The notes under the pieces were generated by a model that searched no databases, was not told the DNA's origin, and worked only from the letters and a program-made list of their open reading frames with translations. A stretch of 64,000 nt of DNA. Source: Tribonema minus (taxonomy: Eukaryota > Sar > Xanthophyceae > Tribonematales > Tribonemataceae). Location: positions 620,001-684,000 of the forward strand of contig JAFCMP010000035.1 in NCBI GenBank assembly GCA_017506865.1, read 5' to 3'. A program made the position numbers and the translations under genes. The stretch's first letter is position 1; every line of letters starts with the position of its first letter. Positions 32,101-42,700 of this stretch are shown here, piece by piece.

Positions 32101-35100
32101 GATGGCGGGGTGGCAGCGCACAGCAACAGCAGCGGGCAGCGCTCAGCAAGAGATGTGACGCCAACCCTAACCCTACCCCTGACCCTATTTCCCCAGCCCT
32201 AGCCCTAACGGTGCAAGAGACGCAGTGGCAGTGATCAGCATCGGCAGCAGGCAGCGCTCAGCAAGTGAGGCGGTAGTAGTGGCAGCGATCAACAACAGCA
32301 GTGGGCAGCGCTCGGCACGCAGCGCAGCTAACCCTAACCCTGACCCTAAACAGAGCGAGGCAGGTCAATGTCATGGCGCCTCCGGGCATGTGCGAGCGCA
32401 AAGGTTGGCAGCTGCTCCCGCTGCTTAGAAGCCTAACGTGGCAAACGCTCGTGATTGCAGGCATGAATGCATGCGTGCCATAAATCAGTACGCGAGCTGC
32501 AAGACGGAGTGACTGACGCAAGCTCCAGTGCGCTGCCGCATGGCGACCCTTTTGCTGCAAGATGACTTGTAGTCTGTTACATATGGATGGATGAGCACTT
32601 ATGATGGAGCATGCGCTGCACATGTCACGGGGGCAAGCTGAGCAGTGAGTGTCTAGTGAAAACAGCAGCACTATACATAGGCGGCTTCAAACAGTCTGCC
32701 CATCGGGCAATGGGGGAACTCATGCAAGCACGACTGAATGACTGAAGTCACAACGAAGTGACGAGTTGGTGAATCACCAGCCGAGAACAGCAGCAGCGCA
32801 GCAGAGGAAAGGCATGCTGCGAAGTAAGCATACCCAGGTGCACATTGCTGTGCAATCATCGCATCCTCAAAGGTCTCACCTCCTGCAGGTGCACCCCCGG
32901 CCGCAGCCGTTTTGTTTTGTTCACAATCTTGCCTGCCGACAGTGCATTGCGAGGAACTTGAAAACTTGACGACAATATCTGGCCCTTCCAGTTGGCGCAA
33001 ACACCACAATATCTAGTGCTTGGAGTAGTATGCAGAATTGCGCGTCTCGCCTCTTCCTCCTGCTCGTCTGCCTGGCCAACTGCAACGTCCCCCTCCACAG
33101 GCGTCTCATCCGCGTCCCTGCGCTTGCCGGCGCCCTTTTGATAGGCCCCCTCAAGCTCCCCATCGCTCTCGCTCGCGCTCCCTGCGTCAACCCAAAGCGT
33201 TTCATGTCCATGATGACGATTGCGCTGAGTGATGTGTCAACCAGTCGCAGCCTGTTCCTGGTAGTATATGTATGAACAAGAGTGCACTGCGCCACCATCA
33301 GCTACGACCAGCATCAGCGCCAGCTGAGTGTCGTGTGGGGGGAAGCGTGTGCCCCCGCACGAAAGGCAGTTACAGCCGTTACGCACATTCAACAGTTGGA
33401 GTGACTGCACCTGCGGACCTCCGGACCTCAGATCACGCAAGACCCAGTACTGCGCGACTGCGCTCCTGCGTCCTCTGTTCGCAGACATAGATTTGCCAAT
33501 CCCAACAGACCCAAAACCACACACTTCGACTTCAACTAATGCACTCCTTCATCCCGGCACCAGCAGCTGTGTAGCCGCCACTTCGCAGGAGCGATATCTT
33601 TTGAAGTGAGCTCGGCATTTCTGATGATGTGGCCTGCTTAGTCATTTTTTTGGGTTGCCGAAACGCAACAACACACGCCACTCCCCACAGATCTCATTTG
33701 AAACACCCATTTTGGCAGCAGATACTCAGTCGTTATGCAGTGCGGGTGCAATCGGCTGTTCCCAGCGTTGTGGCCAGGGACGCGGACATGTGTGTGGGGG
33801 GAAGGGGGGGGTGCGGCGGGCTACCAGCTGCACTCAACGCAGCCCAAAACTCAACTGACAGGGCTGTTTACAAAGATTTGTGGATGTCAAGTTTCGTGTT
33901 GTATCGCAGAATGTGCACGTCTCGGCAGACTGTATTCGCCCGTGATGCAACATCCTGACCTCGGAAAAATGTGAACTTGCACTTTCTGAGAGCGACATGA
34001 AAGTAGAACCACCTTCAAATTGCATCAATACCCTCAACACTCAACAGCGCAATATGCGCCCCACGCCAGTGGCCGCCGCCCTGTTCACCAGACTCCCTCT
34101 GACTTGAAGTTACCACGGGAAGTGCCGTACTCCAAGCACCATGTAGCAGTCGTTGCACGGCTCATATCACTGCGCAGTCGGCCACAGGGCGCGCCTCGAT
34201 GACTTCAGCTTGACTGGAATGACGTGCTGCGTGCGCGCCCGCGACTTGACCCTCTGCTGCGCACCTCAAGTAACTGCCAATTCTTACACAAGGAGGCGTA
34301 CCTTCTATAACTTCAGCTTCGACGACGAGCCGCGCGCGCGCCCGCGCCTTCGACCTGGCCGCAGCACGCCTCCGCTCCTCATCGTCCTGCTCCTCAACGC
34401 TCAGCGGTCCAAACCCCTCCAGCAGAGCCCCCACCCCCGCCCCCTCCCCTGCAGAGGGCGCCACCGCTGCCTGGGTCGCCCCCTTGTCCCAGCCCTTTCT
34501 CCGACGCCGCGTGCCGCCCTCCTCGTCTTGGTGGTTCGCACCAAAGTTTGGCACCTGTCAGCGGGCAGAGTGTGGGTTGCGTAGTGAAGCCCGGTCAGTT
34601 GCGTGTGGTTCACGAGCTTCAGCATCGACCGTCTCACCCGTTCTGCCGCTGCATGCCGGCTCAAGCCAGTAGTGTGGGGAAACCAGTTGATGCGCAGAAT
34701 CGCCGCCTTCGCTGAGTGCAAAGGCGGCCGCCATTGGGGCGCTGGGATAAAGGGGGGTTCTGCAGTGTAGCATGCACTTTTGTGCAAAGTGCGGACTTGG
34801 GGAGGTGAAGCCCTGATTCCTAATGAACCTTGTCCTGCCTCCTGCTTGGCAGCAGCATCGTTGGAATGCACCTGAGGTTTTGACGTGTGTAAGAGTTTGA
34901 TGTGGCCAACGCTCCTAAATACAAAATGCCTTTCCTGGCATAGTGGCATGGCGTGTGACGGAAGACTTTGCCATCCATATAAACAAGATTATGACGCAAC
35001 AGCAGCCATCATAGTGGTGGGTAATTGTTCATTGCATCCGCCAGGGACACGCCAGGCAACCACCAGACTGGCTGCAGCAATTGGCAGTGAAGGGGAAGCA

Positions 35101-35557
35101 AACTATTCTTCAAGGAAGTAAAATGTTTATCATGAAGGTGAAGTTTGACCAACCGCCTTGCAGCACATTCAACAGAGAAGTGATCGATAGTGTCGACTTG
35201 TCGGGATCTTGACAGACCTTTTACAACTGTGAGACCTGTCATCATTCATAAGCGACACGAAGCTGGTCGGAACAATATTTACAGGACGCTTCAGAGTCTG
35301 GTAGTAGACACTTGCATGTTAATGGTCACCTGCACTCATACGCTTGTCGCTGGCCGCCAGTGTTCAATAATAGGATCATACCATGTACTGACCTGACCCG
35401 CCCTGTAAATGACCACTTTCTTTGTGGGATCGATCCTGGGCTTCAGCATCTCAGCCGGAGCTGCGTCCGCGGATGCATCCGCCGTGAACCGAAGACTGGC
35501 GGCATCCCCAACCTGATCCGGCAGCAGCAGCGCCAAATCCCTCTTTGTGAACTCCAT
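25127..35557 (-). CDS. MFAP1: MFAP1, spliceosomal B-complex protein (Micro-fibrillar-associated 1 family), 10 exons
   Basis: MFAP1 is a nuclear protein of the spliceosomal B complex that works with PRP38 and SNU23 during activation (family knowledge). Exons: 35557-35393, 34554-34302, 33181 to about 33051, 31908-31738, 30972-30782, 29540-29426, 28488-28285, 27543-27424, 26039-25959, 25288-25127 (stop TGA). Apart from exon 3 all borders are GT-AG and phases match. About 530 residues, against roughly 440 in human. Markers in order: KKVVIYRAGQVPNFG (N-terminal part), acidic Ser/Glu region, LKPVFVPREKRET, QLVAEEIRRDQEKSVAVLD, ELEAWKVREMQRLTRD, RRRNLTEDERR, KWKFMQKYYHQGVFYMDED, NMEAMPKVMQVHNFGRSGQTKWTHL, RTIRSKLESKM. 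The C terminus carries an Arg4-Gly6 run then HDYQQMPLPPPHYHVG. Start chosen as the only Met of the first exon. The exon 3 donor is unresolved: a GC donor after residue run QADEQEEE keeps frame, and weaker GT options at codon boundaries exist just upstream. Confidence 0.94.
26110..26156 (+). repeat. (GT)n microsatellite
   Basis: A run of about 20 GT units in an MFAP1 intron. A second (TG)n run, broken by TT, is at 31046-31090. Confidence 0.95.
26300..26395 (-). repeat. Copy of MFAP1 exon 9 5' edge plus acceptor
   Basis: The minus strand has GTCGCAG then GTGCACAACTGCGGCCGCAG, matching the true edge ATCGCAG then GTCCACAACTTTGGCCGCAG at 26039. The following GGGTGCGTGCGGGGTT intron part is shared. 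Separation is about 300 bp. Confidence 0.8.
27030..27470 (-). repeat. Five-copy array of MFAP1 exon 8 3' edge plus donor
   Basis: The core CTGCATGACTTTGGGCATGG starts at 27424 (real), 27332, 27223, 27136 and 27045, so spacing is 92, 109, 87 and 91 bp. Copies read FNMKAMPKVMQ, FNMEAMPKVMQ and FNMEAMPKVLQ; the most distant has a 1-bp deletion. The donor GT is kept in three copies and is GA in the most distant. Intron segments with GTTACATGC and GAAAGTTCAACAGTAG are repeated in step. Confidence 0.93.
28425..28970 (-). repeat. Four-copy array of MFAP1 exon 7 5' edge plus acceptor
   Basis: Exon starts are at 28488 (real), 28636, 28786 and 28950, spaced 148, 150 and 164 bp. All four keep an AG acceptor and the ELEAWKVRE coding edge (one copy with a short deletion, one starting QLEAW). 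The intron part with GATGCGAT...GGTTTGTAT is shared. Confidence 0.92.
29370..29800 (-). repeat. Copies of MFAP1 exon 6 and its borders
   Basis: Exon 6 is 29540-29426. Large parts recur at 29585-29660 and 29705-29795 (CGTCGCTGCCGCCGCC ... GACGAGTTGCCTGTTG), upstream in transcript sense and separated by GAGTCAAGAGTCATA repeats. The donor edge (GTACGTACCAGTATGC) is echoed at 29390-29405. Confidence 0.8.
29565..29930. repeat. GAGTCAAGAGTCATAG-type short tandem repeats
   Basis: Variants of ATGAGTCAAGAGTCATA occur at about 29577, 29663, 29691, 29830, 29850 and 29903 within MFAP1 intron 5, interleaved with the exon 6 copies. Confidence 0.8.
30385..30830 (-). repeat. Three-copy array of MFAP1 exon 5 3' edge plus donor
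   Basis: The edge KDAQELERKKRET with donor GTGCGC is real at 30781. Copies have donors near 30613 and 30398, both with GT intact. Each is followed by a shared intron part (CTCACGA-ATA-TATCACTA and CCGCCACAT). A 27-bp direct duplication (ATAGATGAGTTTCGCGTGCA) lies at 30570-30617. Confidence 0.85.
31125..31520 (-). repeat. Two copies of MFAP1 exon 5 5' edge plus acceptor
   Basis: The exon start EGSDEWETDSESE (real acceptor at 30973) is echoed at 31140-31205 and, more decayed, at 31465-31512. The nearer copy keeps the CAG acceptor region. The intron parts GTACACGAGTA-T and GGCGTCAGA are shared. Confidence 0.8.
34190..34270 (-). repeat. Copy of MFAP1 exon 2 3' edge
   Basis: The tract ACTTCAGCTTGACTGG ... 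GCGTGCGCGCCCGCGACTTGACC echoes the true exon end at 34310-34365 (ACTTCAGCTTCGACG ... GCGCGCGCCCGCGCCTTCGACC). The donor is lost. Confidence 0.65.
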
Positions 35558-38062
35558 GATGCTGTGTAGCCAAGCTTAGGGCTGAGCTCCTCTGCTTCGC
35601 CTGATTCCTGCTTTGCACAAATTCACTCCGCCTGAGCCAAATGGGCTCTGGAGTCGCCACAAGAGGCGCCTTCTTGACAACGACAGCCCACACTCCGCCG
35701 TCCCCCCGTTTTTCTCTCAGGTCATCACAATCAAAGTTCAAAACCTGCTTCAAAAGTTCAAACCTGTCGATCAGGGTGTTGATCCCCCAAAAAGAAGACA
35801 TACATTACGCGCGCAGGCCAGCTTCAAGCACCGCTGCATCAGCCTCTGCAACCGCTGTCTGCTAAGGTGAGAACCGCACCCGTACGATCTTGTCCCGGGC
35901 GTTCGTATCTGACTTCATCGAGGTGTGTGTTTTTGTAGGGTGGATTTTGAGCTTCCGCCTTATGTGCCTCTACATCTCCTGCAGTCGACGATGGCACAAT
36001 CGGACGGCCACGCAGGCGCTGCTGCTGCTGCTGTGATTGTCGTTTATCGTATGTTTTCGACGCATCACGATCCAAGCTTTAGCACCAGCGCATCTACTGG
36101 CCATGAAATCAGACAGTCGCCAGTCGCGCACAGGCAATCTACGACCGTCTGTGAAAGTTGAGATCCAGTCCAATTACACCTACGCTCCTGCTTTGCTGCC
36201 AGCACGGCCTCATCGCCTCGATACCAGCGTGAGATCGGATCGAGCGATATCTCAGCAGACGGGGTTTTGAACTTCACAGGTCTTGGAAACTCTGCACATA
36301 GAACTTGAAGTCCTTCTAGAGTCCTTTGCTGTGCCCTCTCAAACGCATGGGGTGCATACCTAATGCACCACCGTACTGCTAATCATCTCATCAGATTTGC
36401 AGCCATCCATATCATCAACTTGCCTTGTGCGCTTCGTACCCTTGCAAGGCGCACGACTGGCACAGGCTGCAATACTCATGAGCAATGGCAACCAAATACG
36501 TCGTCTTTATGACATCTTGATACATGATAATTTTTCCCGACTGCGCTGTGCGCCGCTTGCGACTCAATTAGTACAGTCTGCGTGGCACTGCAAATATTGT
36601 TTTTATTGCATCTACTTTCAGTCGGGTGCAACCCGGCATGTCGTGCAGGCTTTGCCCGCTGTCACGCACTGGTGTGTGGCTGTTGTTCGGATTTCGCAAC
36701 ACATTAACCTCAACTACGCCTATGCCTTTTGCTGTTTCATCACCCTTCTCGCAGCAGCGTCGGTGTAAAGGCAGCAGGAGCAGGAGCAGGAGCAGCAGCA
36801 GCAGCAGCAGCATTGGAAAGGCGATGCAGTCCCCAGGGAGCATGTTTGTGTACCCACGCACGCTGCAACAGGCAAGTGACCGCCGTCAGGCCTTATTTAA
36901 TCATGATCATTTATAACTTTATGACATAAATATGTAGTTGTTTAATATATCATGAATATGTAGTGATTTAATAAATTATGATCATTTATAACTCCATGAC
37001 ATGAATATGTAGTTGTTTATAAACTGACATATTTGATGCAAACATTTAGTTGTAAAAATCATAATTTGCAACTATACTTGGTAGGTACTCTGAAGCATAC
37101 ATGTTCGTATTACTTGATGTAGTGTGTAGGTTGTTGCATCTTCCACAGCTCCATGTCACAGTAATCGCTCCTTTGCCAGGCTTTGCAATCGTGACATTAC
37201 GTGCCCTTCAGCTTTAGTGCCAGATGCCAAGTGTGTGCAGCATAGAGTAATGGTGCGCATTCACCTGCTGAGCAATGCTGCAAAGAAATTAGCGCTGAGT
37301 ATCACTGTGTTCATGGCACGAATCTGGAACATCGGCAATGCTCTGTGCGGGCTGGCTGGTCGTTGACCCAACCATGGCACATCGGCAATACAGTGTGCAT
37401 ACTAACTGGGTATGTTAAATATCGAACAAGTTATCGACCCATGGCTGGTGCGTACTGCAGCGCAGGGGGTCTGTACAACAATACTTTGTTCAAGACAGAG
37501 CTGTTGACAGAGCTCAAGTTGGAGTTGACACGCTGAGCATGCGTGCTAGTTGCTACAGTGACCCGACCATAAACCTCAACGCATGCTGTTCACAGTCCAC
37601 TTTTTGGTGCAAGCGACGTGTCGCTGTCGTGAGTGCGCATCTGCGTGGCTGCCAGATTGCGTGACTCTGCCACGACGGTGTCGCTATACAGCGTCAAGCG
37701 CGTCCGTAACTCAACACGGCAAGGCAACCCGATGCCTGACATGAAGCCGGCAAGACTGGCGTTGATTACTTTGCAAGAGATTGGCTGGCGCACTCACAAT
37801 TTGATACCATGCAGATGCGCGTGACATGACATCACCTACGCAGTACGACATGCGGCGCACCGCGGCGCGCATCAGACCGCCCGACTCTGCACCGAACCTG
37901 CAACGCCCTTCACGCGCGGTGCCGCACTGCTCATGCGCGTGGCAATGTGTACTACGGTCAAAGTCATTACTTCAGATCGCATGCGCCCTGCCCAGAAACT
38001 TGCTTTCATCTCAGCACCTGAAGTGAGCACTCATTCAAACCTGCATGTGATTGCGCGCGCAG
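35558..38062. promoter_or_regulatory. Divergent intergenic region, MFAP1 / mitochondrial carrier
   Basis: MFAP1 starts leftward at 35557 and the carrier runs rightward from about 38063. Within these 2.5 kb I see a (GCA/CAG)n tract at 36770-36815 and an AT-rich block at 36900-37080 (listed separately). At 37845-37905 there is a sequence resembling the 5' edge of the provisional first carrier exon. The carrier's start-codon exon should be here; no ATG-containing exon could be chosen with confidence. Confidence 0.4.
36900..37080. repeat. AT-rich island with a 75-bp-period direct repeat
   Basis: A roughly 40-bp unit beginning GATCATTTATAAC occurs at 36905-36944 and again at 36980-37019 with three differences, and a partial third unit (CATGAATATGTAGT) lies between them. 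The surroundings are far poorer in GC than the rest of the window. It could be a matrix-attachment or replication-type element, or simply a decayed insertion; nothing decides this. Confidence 0.6.
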
Positions 38063-39681
38063 CGGCGGGATTCGGACCGCGCCGCCTCCGCCGTGGTGCT
38101 GCGAGCTGCGCCAGGTGAGCTGTGCGCGCACTCGCGGTGCGCTCAAGATCTCAGGCATGCGCTTCAAGCTGTCTTCACTGTTTTTCTGACTGAAGTCCCA
38201 TAGGTCGCCTCCCGCAAGTGTCGTTGATGAAAGGCCGGGTCGTCCCCCTCTCCCCCCTGCGCACTCATCCAAACCTCACGAGCAGCATCAGAGTACATCT
38301 TGCAATATGCTTTTCCCATCAATGGGCCATGCCCTGGTTGGCCGCTTCTGCCACATCGCACTTGCACCCTTACTGCGGATATTTCTGCATGTCTGCGAGC
38401 GGGACATGACCCCCCCCCCCGGTGCCCTCCCCGCCCCGCTGACCAGTTGCACTCTATAATATGTAGGGTACACAGTGGCGTCTGCTTGTGAAGACATGCC
38501 TGCTTGACCGCCTCTGCCTCACATGAGTGAGTCGCCCTTGTTTACAAGTCCCTGCGTGCCAATGAATGATTGAGAGACTGCTGTTATTCAACTTGGCTGC
38601 ACGTCAGGAGCACCTCTGGGCAACACGCTGCAGATTCGCGCACCACAGCGCATTTCCTCGACCTTGCAGCTTTCACAGTCTCCCCTCCTCAGGTTTGCAC
38701 TTTCCATTGTTTCTCCCTGTCCTCCTTCAACGCTGCGACTCCTTCCAGCGCCGCGCACGCTGGTGGCGACGTCTGCTGCCGCCGGCGCCAAGCAGGAGAC
38801 GCCGCTGGGCAAGGTCAGCATCACCATCACATGATACAACTTTGACTACTGTGGATATGGTGGCACTGTTTGACTCGTGGCCAATTGCCGCAGCAGCGGC
38901 GGCCACGGTTGTCTGTGGAAGGCATTCAATTTGACGGCTGACGACACCTTGTCACCCAGAGCTCTACGATCTTTTGATTCGTTTCCACAATACTTCAAGT
39001 ACATATATGACAGCATGTTCGTGACGTTCAAGTGAGGCGCGCACGCGCAGAAGCACCCAGGCGCTCGGGCTGTGCTGATTTCATTTTCAGATTTGTGGTT
39101 CATCAGCAGACGCGCCGCGCCGTGGAACATGCGTGGTCGCGCCATGACCGGCGCGTGTGCGTGCATTCTGGCAATGTCAGTCCAGCTCGACGATCATTGT
39201 CGCATGGGTCATGCGACATTCAGAAAGGCCATTGATCTCAGCTGTTTGGGCCTAGCAGGAGCTGCGTTCGATGGTGGTGGTGGGTGGTGGTGGGCCACAT
39301 GGTACCTCGCACTTTGTAACTGCCACCGCGCCCTCAGCAGCTCAGCGCCGTGCAAAAGTGTGCTGCAGCCAAGGCGCCTGTCACAGGAACTGGCGTAGCT
39401 TGTTTTTTTACTTGCTCGTTGTCGTTGTCTGTGCCACTTTGAGCTCGGCAGACGACGGCAGCGGCGATGCACGGTCATCCATGCCACTGAGCAGAGCCAG
39501 CCGCCCTTTTGAAGCTGCACAATTGAAGCGTGGCTGTCTCAGGGGTGCAGACGCGTGTCTGCGGCGTCTCCTGGCCCTCTGAATCCCCATCGAGCAGTGC
39601 TGCGCGCGCGTGGCCCGGTGTAGAGCATTGCCAAGTGCAGTCCGATGCACGCCGCCGCATGCTGTACATCTCCTCACGACG

Positions 39682-39721
<40 letters not shown>

Positions 39722-42700
39722 GCTGCTGCTGCTGCCGCTGCTGCTGCTGCCGCTGCCGCTGCCGCTGCTGCTGCTGCTGCTGCTGCCGCTGCTGCTGCTG
39801 CCGCCGCTACTGCTGCTGTCGCCTCTCCGCTGTGCCAGTTCCTCATCTCCGCGAGCGTCTCGTGGGTCTTTGAGGCCCTCGGCGGCCACTACCTAGAGTT
39901 CCTCAAGATAGTCAAGCAGACCAAGCCGGGGTCGTACGCGGCCCTCACCAGGGAGATGGTCGCGCAGAAGGGCATTGTCGGCCTGTGGGATGGTTTCTTC
40001 CCGTGGGGGTCCCTCCAGGTGCGGTTGGCCTCTCCCTCACATTTCAATGCTGACCCCCCCCTCTCCCCCCAGTGATTGAGAGATGGTCGCGCAGAAGGGC
40101 ATCGTCGGCCTGTGGGACGGCTTCTTCCCATGGGGGTCCCTCCAGGTGCGCTTGGCCTCTCCCTCACATTTCAATGCTTAACTCCCCCCGCCCCCCCCCC
40201 CCCAATGATTGCGAGATGTTAAATGGAAGGGCAGTGGGCCTGTGGGACGGCTTCTTCCCGTGGGGGTCCCTCCACGTGCGCAGCTTGGTCTCTCCCTCAC
40301 ACACACACACACCACCCCCCCATACCCATAACTGAGAAATGCTGAAGGGTATTGTGGCTCTATGGCTTTTTCCCGTGGGGGTCCTTCCAGGTGCGCAGCT
40401 TGGTCTGTCCCTCGGAGCTCATTGCTTACCCGCCCCCCCGCCCCCCCCCCCCCCCCCGTACTCATATATTTGAGAGATGTTAAACTGAAGGGCATTGTTG
40501 GCCTATGGGGATGGCTTCTTGCCGTGGGGGTCCATCCAGGTGCGCAGCCTGGTCATTCCCCCAGAGCTGTCTCATGGGGCATCGACAGAGCTCGTTTGCG
40601 TGTTCATCTTTTTGCGTACGTTGAATTGAATACACCCCTTGCCTATGCTCCAATACTGTGTGCGACTGCTACAACCCGCTTTCAGCGGGCGTTGTGCGTT
40701 TCAAGGCTCCATGAATTGTGCCAAGTTGCAGGTCTTTACCGGCACGTGAAGCTCATGTTGTTGGACTCGGCATGCAAGCAGCCGCACAGCAATGCAACCA
40801 AGGACACATATTTATATGACCGCTGCTAGCATGTCCGCGCAACTCTAACCTTAACCCTAAACCATACCTCAGCGACAAGATCATCTGCCGGTCAGCTGGT
40901 GCCTGCTGCGCCGCCGTCACGCATTGCTAACTCTCCCTATGCTGCTCCTGTTGAGCGTTGCTGCGAGCGCAGGCCGTCTGCAAGGGCGGTGTCTTCGGCG
41001 CCGGTCACACGTTTGCCAAGGGCCAGCTGAAGCCCTTCATGGAGAAGGGCTACATTGGTGAGCGACGCTGCATCATGCCGCCGTACCTACCGTATCATAC
41101 TATGTTACAACAGTGATGATGTACTTCGCGTATCGATATTGTCCATATACTAGCGGAGTTCTTCATTGCATATACGCAAAGGCTATATTGCTGCGGGATG
41201 GGTTGCGCGCGCGGGCCGCATGGGTTGCGCGTGTGGACGGCAATGTGCGAGCCGTTGCAGTACCGCATGTATGATATTGTACTTCATGAATGATAATGCG
41301 CGTCGATGAGAACATGGTTGACATGTCAATAGTTTACACAATGTCATGTATGAAAGCATAGGTCACGTCTGATACTATGGTTCACATACAATCCAATACG
41401 ATACCACAGTCCAAGCAAAATACAACAGCTTGTGTATGATACAAGTTCACAAATGATACCTACCTCAGTAAAACGTCAGATCCGCCACCATGTTTTTTCC
41501 ATCAGCAAAGTCACCAGCATCGTACCCTCGATGCTCCCCCGAGAGGAACGCACCTGGGACGCAGCACGCACGAAAAGGTGTGACGCCACCCCCGCCCTGG
41601 AATGCTTCTGGCAGGACACGGCGGGGGTCGTGAGGGACTGTTTTTTTTTCCCCCCCTTCGCCTGATTGCTCAGTGCGTAGGAGTTGGCATATTTTAAGAA
41701 GCATGTTGTCCCGCGCGCCTTACCGACTGGTTCTTCAAGGCCAAGTGCAAGGTGCCTGTTGCACGGGCAGGGGGGGGGGGGGGGGGGGGCTGCGTCCCGC
41801 CCCACCCCACTCCACTGTAGTCACATCGCCATGTTTGGGCGCGCATGCCGACTTCAATCGTCACATCTCACAGCTTCAGCCGCCCCCCTGGGCCCTGTGA
41901 ACCCAGTTTGTACTTATGATCTGTTGGTGCAGAAAAGTCCGCCTTTTTTAAAGAAATGTGCATCGGATGCAGCACTTCCTTTCCACAGCGAGTCTCGATT
42001 GCGAACCACGATTTCCCAGGTCTCCGACTGCGCTCACTGTTTGCAGTGCACGTACTGCAAGTCTGTGCGTCTGTTAGCTGACTCATCGTCCGTAACGACA
42101 AAAACATGTGAAAGGACAACATTGACTCCGTGCAGTCCTCCGACGCCCAGCTTTCGAACAATCAACAGAAATTTATGAAGCAGGCCTCTCTGACGGCTCC
42201 GCTTGCGCTGCTGCTGCGCCGAAAAGACACCAATCAAACTTTCAAGGTATAAATAAACGGTGTACGTCTCCATTATTTATGTTTTTTAAGAATGCGAAAA
42301 GAATTGAAAAAGCGCCCAGACTTCTCTCAAGGTCCTCATTTTTCAGGAAAGCTAACGCTGCGCCGCGCGCCCCCGCCGCCTGGCAGGCAATGGCACGTGG
42401 GAGGTCGCGTCCGGCGGCATCGGCGGCGGCATCCAGGGCCTCATCCTCAGGTAGGCAGCACTCAGAAAGCACAGCGCCATGCTCCAGCCCCCGAGACTTT
42501 GTGTCACGACAGGCCCGGCTGTCTCATGGTCGGGTGACTTGGCGATTGCGGCGCGGCGATTGCGGCGCGGTGACGTATGCCTACGTGGTCCCGGCGCAAG
42601 TGCTGGCGCGTGTGTACGAGGCGGGAACGGCAGCAACGGAGGCAGTTTCAGTAACTGTTTCACGTGCTGGCCGCACAAGGTCGAGCGGACGTCTGGCGTT

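Noticed and set aside
39530..40075. Long open frame with a polyalanine run
   Set aside because: It reads through the intronic CTG tract. Only the part from 39839 is exon, as shown by carrier homology and the acceptor at 39838.
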